Positions 41,984 to 52,600 of a stretch of DNA of 64,000 nt are shown here, piece after piece. The position numbers were made by a program, and so were the translations under genes. This DNA is from Undaria pinnatifida (Eukaryota; Sar; Phaeophyceae; Laminariales; Alariaceae): positions 2,278,561 through 2,342,560 of the forward strand of contig JABAKD010000024.1 of the NCBI GenBank assembly GCA_012845835.1, given 5' to 3'. Numbering within the stretch: the first letter of the stretch is position 1; the number at the start of each line of letters is the position of its first letter. The notes under the pieces are model-generated. The model made no database searches. It saw only the letters and a list, made by a program, of their open reading frames with translations, and was not told the origin of the DNA.

Positions 41984-43112
41984 AAGGCTTTTCACGGCAT
42001 CTAACAATCAATACGGGACGGGACGGGAGTGGTTTGGTTTGTTTGGCGGGGCAAGAAATGAAAACGGGACGGTAAAAAATAAGGAAATAACATTAATAAT
42101 GCAATGGCAGCGTGGGACGGAACGGGACCTTAGGTGCAAAAACTCCACGTGAAAACCTCGCAACGGAACGGGGCGGTAAAAACACAATGATTTATTTCTC
42201 ACAAAGGTACGGAACGGTAAATATATTTTTTCATCACGGTAGGGGACGGTACGTACAATATTTCGCGACGGGACGGGACGGTAAACATGTTATTTCACGA
42301 CGGGACGGGACGGCAAAAATAGTTGTTTGCGACGGGACGGGACGTTCAACATTACTTTTCATGACGGGACGGGACGGTATTGCCACACGGGCGATGTAGT
42401 TTTTAAATATTCCGACCCCTGCACCAAGAAGGGTTACTGCTGTGCCAGCTGGTGGCTTTCCTGGTGGCTGTGCTTGCATTGTGGTGCTGATGTTTGGCTG
42501 GCTGGTGGCTGCACTTGTGCTGTGGCGGAGGTGGCTGGGGTAGTGGTGGCGGTAGTGTCGTGCTGGTGCCGGGCGCGGTGCTGCTGGCGGTGTTGGCGGT
42601 ATACTACTGTGGTGCTGCTATTTCGTAATCCCATGGTGCAATTTCGCACATACTGTACCGTGTTCGTGATTTCAAACATGATCGTCGTTACCCTACTGGA
42701 ATCGACGACAACAGACATCGGACAGAAGTGACGGTCACGGCACCGTAAAGAGACGGGAATGACGATGACGGCGGGACGGGACGGTAAGGGAAAGTTTTGC
42801 TGGCGGGACGAGACGGTAACGCTATTTTTGACGGCGGGGCGGGACGCTAGATATGACGTTTGGCGACGGGCCGGGATGGCGAATACAATTTTTCGCGATG
42901 GAACGGGACAGTAAATGCATTTTTTTCCTGACAGAACGGTACGGCACGACAGGTCGGATTTTTGACGACTGGATGGGACGGTACGTTTCAACGGTGGATG
43001 GTTTAGTCGGCGGGACGAGACGGAACGACGGGACCAACTTGATGGCGGTTTTACCGTCCCGTTCCGGCCGCTACTGTCCATATCGTCCCGTCAACATACC
43101 GCGAAAAGCCTC
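41984..43112. mobile_element. GGGACGGGACGG-array element with short TIRs
   Basis: The left end reads AAGGCTTTTCACGG and the right end CCGCGAAAAGCCTC, an imperfect inverted repeat. The interior carries many GGGACGGGACGGTAAA-type units on the left and inverted CCGTCCCG units at the far right, with unrelated sequence near 42400-42720. No transposase frame. The ends resemble those of the short element at 58948-59126. I found no convincing target duplication. Confidence 0.6.
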
Positions 43113-43194
43113 GCAAATTTGCTCCAAATGGGCTGTTTTTGCCTCCATGTTTGTTGTTGTTTGCCAACATGCCAACACAATAGTGCCCCACATG

Positions 43195-43257
43195 CTTGCA
43201 AATTTCATTGGTGTGAGTGTCGACGCACTCCTCGATCTCACACCTGAGACTGGCTAA
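43195..43257 (+). repeat. MSID cassette-like frame
   Basis: The frame FIGVSVDALLDLTPETG ends in TAA and aligns loosely with MSFDKIFDLTAGV. A diverged copy. Confidence 0.4.
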
Positions 43258-43602
43258 GGCTGGCTGAGGTGTTTTTATTTTTTTTCGACGCATGCCTACC
43301 TTCTCTCTACCGCTACCTCTCTTTGCCTCCCGTTGTATACAGCAGAGGATACCTAATAAGAAACGTAAATGTTGGCTCAGAGTGAAGTTCTTATTTGAGA
43401 AAGCGTGCGTCCTACACTAACTTCAGTATAGCGGCTCCCAATTTTCTTATTTTCCTGTTAATTTCAGGCTGTCTTTCTTGCTACCCTGCTTCTTATTTGG
43501 TGGCCTGCACTGCTGTATTACAGTCGTTCGAGGGCCGGCCTGTTGGAGCGGTTGCTTTGCGGCGAGAGAGAGGCGTGCGGTCGGAGGAAGCAGCAAAGCA
43601 GC

Positions 43603-43677
43603 ATGTCTCGTAGCCCCCCGCAAGATTTAGACCCGACCGACGGACCAGGCACGGGCATCTGCAGCCAGCAACAACAG
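43603..43677 (+). CDS. RAD1: RAD1 exon 1 (tentative)
   Basis: ATG at 43603 opens MSRSPPQDLDPTDGPG, ends in SQQQQ before a phase-0 donor (gtgacc). It is the first ATG of its frame and supplies the missing start, since exon 2 has an in-frame stop just upstream of its acceptor. RAD1 N-termini are not conserved, so only phase, strand and position support this choice. Confidence 0.4.
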
Positions 43678-46600
43678 GTGACCAATGGAGCCGCACACGC
43701 GTATGCAAGGCAAGAAAGAAAACCAATATGTATGACATTTGACATAACAAATAATAAGATCTGCATCTTAGTCGGCCCTGGCAGCACCCAGGGGAGTCAG
43801 TGATCTATGGAGTGCATCTAATACGTGTAAAAAGGCACGGCCGGCGTATCAAGTATCATGCAGCTTGCAAAGCTGAGTATCGACCACTCAATCGGTCGAA
43901 CTCACATCTGACGTAAATGTTTGCAAGGTAATTTCAAACATATAGGTGAGCTGTGAGTAAGGCCAATTAGGTGGCCGATAAAAAGAGTAAGAGCTTCAGC
44001 TACAAGCAGCGAGCCTAGCGTTTCTCGCGTAAAATACCAGCAGAAGAGTAAGGGGGGCGGGACAGGGAGGACCTTGCCAGAGCGCATAACCGGGTGAATT
44101 TGACGGAAGACTTATTCGTAGATATGATATCGCGTGATCATTGTACTGCTGTATGTGTATCAGGTAACTGGTATCGTAAATACACACAGCAGTAGCAGGT
44201 GCAGTGGGTACCCCGATTCAAGAGCGCCCGGGGTAACAGCATTCGGGACTTATGAGCGGTCAAATCGGCATGTCCCGCCTATACCAGGAGCTAGATATTG
44301 CCCACTGCAACATGAGATCAGTATATGGTTAAGAGCGCTTGTTTCGGCGTGCCAGGGGGTCTCTTAAATCGGGTTACCCGCTGTAGCAGGACTGCTGTGT
44401 GTTCAGAGGCATCCATTGTTTGTTTTTTGCAAGCTTAGACTAAACGGGCAGGCAACAGCCGTTGGTGTATTCAGCAGCAACGCATTGCACGAGGGAACAT
44501 TCTTGTCTACCTATTATAGCTGGAGCGTTGCGTGCCTGCATATAACGCCCATGGTTTCGTTTACCCTCTTGTCATCTCAGAGGGAAAAATCAACACATCG
44601 GACACGATCTAGATCATGTAGATCGTATACATCCCTGTCTATATGATATCTTGTGCAGGATCTGTGTGTCGTACAGATCCAACCTAACAATATTGTGCTA
44701 GATATTGCAGACCATCCGGCTCTTACACGGCAACATAATATATAGGCCTTACTAATCATGTTGACCAGGGATATATGTCCGGTCGTTTTCCACCTTCTAC
44801 AGACCCTGAGGACATGCACGTCCTGTAGCAGGCCATCACCGGATCAGCCGCAGCTTGCAAAGATTAAAGTTCGGCGAAATCCTCGACCTCACAGCTGAGG
44901 TGTCTCTTTGTTTTTATGACACCCGTCTCCCTTGCCGCCCTATCTCTTCGGCTCGATTGCGTCCCCTAAACAGCAAATATATCAGGAGACACCACTTTCG
45001 CCGTTTGACAAATCTTAACAAGTCTGCCTGCATTTGCCTTGACTGACGCCACATCACTACGTACTTGGTAGTTTTTTGCGTGCAACACTTGGCACCACAC
45101 CCTTGACAGCACACGGTTTCCCGTGCTTGGAACATGGCGTTTATATTTTGACAGAAAGCAAAATTTGTCTTAGTGTTCCTTGACTTGTGCCAAAGTACTA
45201 GGTTTAACGTGAAAACGCTCAGTACTACGCCCTTGACAGCGCACGATCCCCCCCCCCCGTGATTGGTATGCCTCCTGATGTGTTTGCTTAGCAGGGGGGA
45301 GAGAACGATGACGACGATGGAGTTATTTTCTCTTGCCGTCTGGACAACGCCAAGGCCATCACGACCATCTTGTCCTGCCTTAGCCACGGAACGCGCAAGG
45401 ACCAGCACGCTCAGTGCGAGGTATGCACGCGTAAACGCTGCGTAGGGGTAGGGCTCTCGGGGGTGATACCTCGTGCGCGATAGGGTCCCGTAACGTGCGA
45501 ACATTGTTCCACCACCGTTGGATGGACGGAGCCGACTTGTCTATGTCAGATCAAGCATGGAACTGACGACTGGTTGACGACAGAGAGAGCCAGAATCGCA
45601 TGAGCTTGGATTAAGCGGGAGCGTGTAGGGAGGATATGGCTTAGAGAACATGGGACTGTAAATTGGGCTGGCTGAAAGGAACAATAGATCGAGCGTTGTC
45701 TTGCACCGCGAGCATGCCCCAGAGTCGTGTGCCTGAACCAAATCTTACCAGGCAGATGTTGTTGCGCATCGCGCGTTCCACCCGACCGCAAACGCACTGA
45801 CGTGTCGGTATGTGGATGTCTCTGGTCGTGTGCATGACTATGTGCTCGAGTGATTTAATCATTTTCGTGTGGTGCGCGCGCGAGGTAAAGCACCGGCCAG
45901 TCCAGTGCGCAGCGCTTGCTATCTGGAGCGGGGGCGTACGGACTCACAGCAGTACTGCCGTTGTCCACTGCGCAACGAACACATTTCGAATGGAACCGAC
46001 CTAAACACGTCGAATATTTTTGGATAATTCGAAATCTGCCATCGTACCGGCGCAGCGTTTTCTTCGGTCTGTCCGGCTTACAGGTGCAAATGCGCGTGTT
46101 ATGATGTGCTCAAAAACGAACAATAACGAGAACGCAGCCCTCGGTGTTGTGGGGTGTGAGAGCAGGGGTACGTATGCGGTAGGTGGTAGAAAAGATTGAA
46201 CCTATTCCACAAACACGAAACAATAACCAAATCCGCACTTCGGTCGATGCGTCGGACAACAACTGCCTAGGTGACGAGCGATTCCATGACGATAGTAGTA
46301 TCGGGCAGGGCCAAATACACCCAGGCCCAGGGTGTCCTCGAGAGCAGCTTGTTCCAGGAATACGACTGCGTGGAGGGAGCCAAATTCGGGATAAACCTCA
46401 CCACGCTGCTCGAGTGCTTGCAAATTTTCGGGCCCGGGTCCCTCGCCCAGACCAGCGTTAGCATGGCCTATCAGGAGGTGAAGTGGATATTTGTTCTCTT
46501 AATTTGAAGAACCACATATGTCGTTTAAAAGGTCGCTTTCGCTGGTGTTTTCGTAGATTGCTCGCTGTTGGGCGAGAATGATTCGCCGAGTTTGAGCAGG

Positions 46601-49600
46601 TGCATCACAATGCTGCAGTAGGGTGTGTTTGGCTTTTTGCATGTTTCCATTTCGCAGCATTTCCGCATTTTGTTGTTGTTGCCTATTCACCCTCCTGTGC
46701 CAGACGTCCGTCTCCGTAGACGCGACGGTTGTTGTTGTTGTAGTGGTGGTGGTGGTGGTTTTGGTTGTTGTTGTTGTGGTTGTTGTTGTGGTGGTGGTGT
46801 TATTGTTGTTCTCGTATTCATTCATCGCCATGGTCTAATCCGCGGTCACCGGTCAGCCTCCAGTAAAACTCTGCGGTCGAAGAATACGCCCAAAGAAAAA
46901 TGTAACAAAAAACAAAATAGTGCTCAAAACTGGCTCAGATCGTGCGCCTCTCAGACAAGAAGAAATAAACGTCAAGTCAGAAATCACAGCGCCCCGTGAA
47001 GCTGGAAGCATGGTGTTGACAGCGGTGGTGTGCCGCACGTAACCCAACGATGACATTCGATTCTACTGTCAAAAACACCCCGCAGCGTCGAAGACAACAG
47101 CTGAAAAAGGTGGCCAGACTGTTGACGATTCCTGCCCTTCCCTGCCCTGCTGCTGCTGCTGCTGCTGTCTTTTTCCTCTCTTTGGGAGAATCACTGCACG
47201 TGTGAAGACGCGTGCTGCGATGCAGTAGAGGTGGCACTTTTTGGCTCAAAAAAATTTCGGAGTGGCGGGGCTCCTTAACCCATCTTAACCCAAAATTGTC
47301 GGAATTCCATTCTTGTTTTGCGATGTGTTTCGTCGTATGCCTAGGCCGTGAGATTATTCATCGGGTAACGCTTTTGTTTCTCGCGAAATCAATTTTCGGG
47401 TCAAGAAAAGTATAGAGCTCCCTCCTTAAGTGAGGATCCCCATACCCAAAGTTGTTGCACCTCTAGCGTAGCATACGTCTCAACAAGCGGGCCCGAGCAG
47501 TCCAGCGAAGGTTCATCCCTAGGTATTAGAGGTGATCCTAAGGTTGACGATTTCTGCCCTTCCCCACCCTGCTGGGACTGCTGCAACTATAGCGTGTTTG
47601 TGGCCCGACATGTGTGGTGTTTGTCAAGAAGGACCAAGCCGGGTGATTGGCTGTTGCTCCGCTACCCAACTACGAGGGAGTAGCTAGCCGTGGGGCCCAG
47701 CCAACTCTGGGCACTAGCTGTTAGAGGCAACCCTACTCTCGACTGTTCCTGCCTTTCCCTACCCTGCTGCTGCTGTCTATTGTGCTGTCTTGGTGGAGCC
47801 AGTGTATGCGTCAAGCAGCAGGCCCGAGCAGTCCAGCCAAATTTCATCCCTAGGTATTAGAGGTTACCCTGTTATTGACGACTGCCCTTCCCAACTCGCT
47901 GCTGCTGTCTCCTGTGCTGTCTTTCGTGGTTTCGCACGTGCCAAGCAGGCCCGAGCAACATTTCGCCTGACCCTGGAAGAAGCAGGTGTTTTCACCAGCT
48001 GCGAGATACGAACCATTCACCAGGTACGAGGCAGCCGGGAACTAAGAAGGCTTGGCTGGTCCTTGACATGTAATCTGCATTGATGTTGCCAACCATATGG
48101 AGCATGTTCCATCGCCCTGTTTCTCTCGTTTCTCTCGTTGACGCGTGCTGAAATGGGGGCAGCACTTTTTGGTGATTTTGTTTTGGCTGACGGGACTTGT
48201 CAGCTGGGAAACCACCCGATGCCGGAGAATGTTCACAATACCGTTCGTTGTATTTCTAGGCCATGGAGCTGTCCATCGGGTTGAACTTTCAGTTTTTGTC
48301 ACAGTTAGCATTTTGTTTCGAAGTGGAGTCATCACGCTAGAGAGTGCACCGGAATTTCCTGAGCTCCCAACATGAGGAGCTCAACATCTCACCCCGAACA
48401 CCACGTTTTGTACGTTCGTTCGTGCAACCCAACCAATAAATCCTATGCGACCCTGGTCCGAATCAAAACGTACTCGTAAAATTGCCATACTAACCGAAAG
48501 CTCCGCAGTTGGGAGCTCAACCGGTCAGAAACGTTTGGCCCAAAAATTGCAATTCCTACCGGTGGGATGCCTCTGTGAACCTCCTCGAATGAGAAGCCTC
48601 AGAAAATTATGGTGAGGTCTATCGCAGCAAGCGCGAATAAACCCTTTTAGCACCGCACTCCCGGCATGGGTACAATACACTTGGATTTGTGCTAGGATAT
48701 TGTTTTTAGGAGTTGGAAAGGGTTAGCTCATCGCCACAGTCTAGTCCGTGGTCACAGGACAGGCTCCAATAACTCTGGAGTCGAGGAACATACTGCCGAC
48801 TGCCAGGGAAGAAGTCCTGTGTGCGTACCACGCCGGCCAAACTGTATACCCCTGTGCACGTGTTCCAAATACAGCGTTTATGACATGATGTCGACTGTCG
48901 AAGATCAGACACTGCATGCTTACTACATCGGCCAAGCTCTTCGATACTCCACAATGACACGATGTGTTGTCTGCATTTGGTCGTGGCATTTAGAGTATGA
49001 AATAGCACTGTCGACCATCAAGGAGGAGGCACTGCATGCGTCCTAACATATCGCTTCAACGCATGCGTACTAACATTTCGCTTCAGCGCATTTTCTACAC
49101 GCGTTGGAGTGAAACTCAATGGCTCAGGTTTCACCGCATTTGGCTGAGGCTACACCGCATTTATTTATTGTACAGGTCTACATTATGCCGACATACCACA
49201 TCGACCAAACTCTCACCCTATGTCGTGACGCGATTTGTTTTTTTCGTGAAGGATGAGGAGGCGATGGAGTTTTCCGCACTAGCGAAGGCGTTCAGCTCGA
49301 GCGACGCTGTCTGCCAGTGCATTCTCAAGTCTGATTTCCTCAAGGTGGGACAGATCACATGCATGTGAAAAGCGTACTCACGTCGGACAGATCACCAATC
49401 CCCACCTGATGGTCTAGATATTTCAGGAAATATCTGTGTGGTCTAGCTCATGTTACGGGTGGGAGCCGTACGATCTGCATGGTCTCACAATTATGGCCAC
49501 GGTACGGGTAGAGGGGGGGGGGGGGGGGGGCGTGTACTCAGTTTGTGCATGGCCGTAGTCGTATGACCATAAACCCTCGCATCCCTACTATGCCGGGACG

Positions 49601-52600
49601 GAGCACGTCGGGTTTTCACCAACCAGGCAGACATTGCTTGCACCAAGCGCGAAGCGCCGTGAGGTGTTGGGCGAGTCGCATGAAAGGTGAACTGCATCCT
49701 TCCAAGAACCGCTCGTAAGACGGACTTCGGCACCTTGTGCCTACTTTCTCGCTTATGGATGACAGCGCCAATGAGTTATACATCGTTTTCTGGTGTGGCC
49801 ACTCCAAAGACAGCAACGAATGGGTATTACTATATAACTGCCTCGTGGGTGCCTTACCATATTCACACTGCTCGATGCGATCATTCCCCTTGTGCGGAGT
49901 TAGGGTTCTCCACCCCGCACAATATGAGCTACTCGAAAACCATCATGGTCACCGTCAAAGAAAAGAAAAGAAAAAAACGGTACCGTGGTTGGGTATGTTT
50001 TACAGCGTCGTTGCCAACCAACGCCAACCCCAATATACATATAATGTTTTACAGCGTCGGTGTCAACCGAGCCCAACTAGTGTATGTATATTTGGAACGT
50101 GGGGGTTGCCTTTTTGAGCCAAAAAAAGGTATACCGGGCCAGTGGAGTTCCTCAAGTGAGGAACTACCGGTTATTCTGATATTTTTACGAGTACAGTTGT
50201 TCTAGAACTAGCGCACAGAAGCGTTGGTCGGATTGCGCAAGCGAAAGCCTTCCAAGTCGCGTTTCGGGTGATAAATATTCAGCCCCTCGTGTTAAGGAGC
50301 TCAGAAGCTTCCGTTGCACCCCTAGCGTGCGGTGACTCACTCTTTGTGTAGATATCGTGGACAATAGCTCATAATGGCAGATACAGGATCAAAGGTAGAT
50401 GGTCTAGATGATATGGATTATCTATATCGTGATGTGTCCCGAAGTGCGAAAGGTATGGTCCCGCGCTGCGCGAACATGGCGTCTTCCACAGCCCTTGCTG
50501 GGCGAAGCCGTGGAGTACCCGTGATCAAGCCTAGAGTAGACAAGTCATCCCACGGTAGAAGCGAAGCAGATTATTAAAAAATTCTGAGCTCCTAACACAA
50601 GAAGCTCAATATTTCCCCCGAAACACGACTTCGAAGGCATTCGTTCGCGCAATCCGACCATCTTTTATGGGCTAGTCCTAAAGCAAGTTTTTTCTCGTAC
50701 AGTTGTCAGACCAACCTGCGGTTCCTCAGCGTGATGAGGAGCTCAGCCGGCCAGGAACGTTTGGCCCAAAAAGTGCGACCCCTACAGCGGAATAACTCAG
50801 TAAGGGTGTACTCATGCCATGGACGGCCGTGGTCTTTAACTCCGTTTGAGACTACAGAGGACAGAAATGTCGACCAAAAGCGACGACTGCAGCATCGACC
50901 ACGCAAACCAGCCCGGTTCGCTGCGCCAGGGGGTGTAGCCCAACTGCATTGTAAGGGGCGGCGCGACACGCAGGCGGCGTGGGGATATTCGCGGATCAAT
51001 GCTACGGCGGGCGGATACCCCCCAATTTTCGCTACATGATTTTAGCCACTTGCACGAGTGACTCTGTAGATCACTGACAAAAACAAGTTAGGCGATTCGT
51101 TTTGGCACAGCCTAGCTAACCGTCCCTTTGGGGATTCATATCGAAAAATAAAAACTGCACGAAAACTTATGACCGCATGGAACAGGGGATCACTCGCGCG
51201 AGTGACCCCGAGTCAACGAAAAAATGGGCCCCGAAAACAACATAACCCTCCTATCGTAGCATTGGTCAATGGTGCGCGCTCCTTGTAGACGCTTGATAAT
51301 ATCGAGTCGTCCCATGCTCTGGGTGCAGCATAAGTTTTTACCCTCCCTACCATGAAGAGCTAATTTCTCACCGGAAACATGATTTCGAACACGTTCGTTG
51401 GCGCAACTCGAGTAACATTTCTCTTCGCTAGTCCTCCGGTAAAAAAACAAAGAATATTCGTAAAATTCTCATGCTAACCGATAAACTTGAGGAGCTCGAC
51501 CGGTCAGGTATTCCTTTTTTTGGCGCAAAAAGTTCAACCCCTACTGGGGGATGACTCGATCGTAGTCGTCGTTTTTGGGTCGCCATACATGAGTTCGAAA
51601 ACGGTCGAGACCATAGACCCTCGCTTCTCTTATGATACAATGCCGGGACGGAACACGTCGAGGATTTCACCTATCGACGTCGATAGTGTCGCGTAGTTTT
51701 TTTCTCGTTTGGCTTATCGCTCATGTGTGAAACGATGCTCCTGCGGCGGCGTTCTACAGGAAGCTTTCCAAGAGCTGGCTGACTTGAACGGCGCCACCAG
51801 CGTAGCCGTCACCTTCGGCCAAGAAGCGCCTCATCTGCAGCTTTCTGCCAAAGGTTCCATCGGTTCCAGGTGATCCTGCTTGAAATGACAAGGCTGCCCT
51901 CGGTAACCACTTCTGGTCGGTAGATCGTGGCACTGTTTTCCGTTGATCACCGTAATTCCCCAGTTACGCTTACAGCGGAAATCGGTAGCCGCCACGATTT
52001 TCTTGGTAATTTTGCCGTGTCGGCCAAGAAGCGCCTGACCTGCAGCTTTCTGCCAAAGGTTTTTCATCGGTTCCAGGTGATCTTTCGTGAGATGAGATGC
52101 CGCTGCAGTCGTGGGAATCGTCGCTCTAGAGCGGGCGCACGGATTTTATATAGTCATTCCTAGGAGACAAGTGGTGCGGCAGGGGCGGCACAACTTGGCC
52201 ACAGCGTGTCTGGTTGATGGTTGACGGGATTGCTCAACCGAAGAACTGCTCAATATCTTGCATGTACCATTTTTTGTTTCACAAAATACTCGATAAACAT
52301 CTACACTAGGCCGTGGGATTGTTTCATCGGGCTGCGCTTTGATGCTTTTTTCAACGTCAAGTGCCCTTGGGTTAGGTGCAGAGTTTCCTCACGTGAGTAG
52401 CCTAAAAAAATGCAGATTCCCTCCTACCATACGAGCTAGGCGATAGGGGGGTCACTTCTGGGGCCTGTTTTTTTTTGTGGGTCGGGCTCACTCGCGCGAG
52501 TGACCCCTCGGTCCCTTTGCGGTCTTAAAAGCTTCCGTGTTTTTTGTTTTTTGTTTTGCGATATATATTACACCGCCATGGAATGGTCCAGCGTACGCTT

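Larger units (their letters stand above)
40870..43200. repeat. Old tandem array, period about 260 bp, with two insertions
   Basis: GGGACCGTCGCAGACGAATA or variants occur at about 41043, 41698 and 41951, and CAAATGGGCTGTTTTTGCC near 43123 is the next continuation. The 41043-41698 gap equals 260 plus the foldback insertion at about 41300-41683, and the next unit is split by the GGGACGGG element at 41984-43112. Other shared blocks: TGCACGATAATAATG, GGTGGGTGATCCAGGGTGGC, CAAAACGC(A/C)CCTGGTGTACG, GTTTGAAATTGTGAAATTGA. Confidence 0.75.

Noticed and set aside
42434-43081. 215-codon minus-strand frame with RPVPSRR repeats
   Set aside because: It is the translation of the GGGACGGG array, which is open in several frames.
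46499-46831. Poly-Thr/Asn minus-strand frame
   Set aside because: Product of the GTT/GGT microsatellite in RAD1 intron 3.
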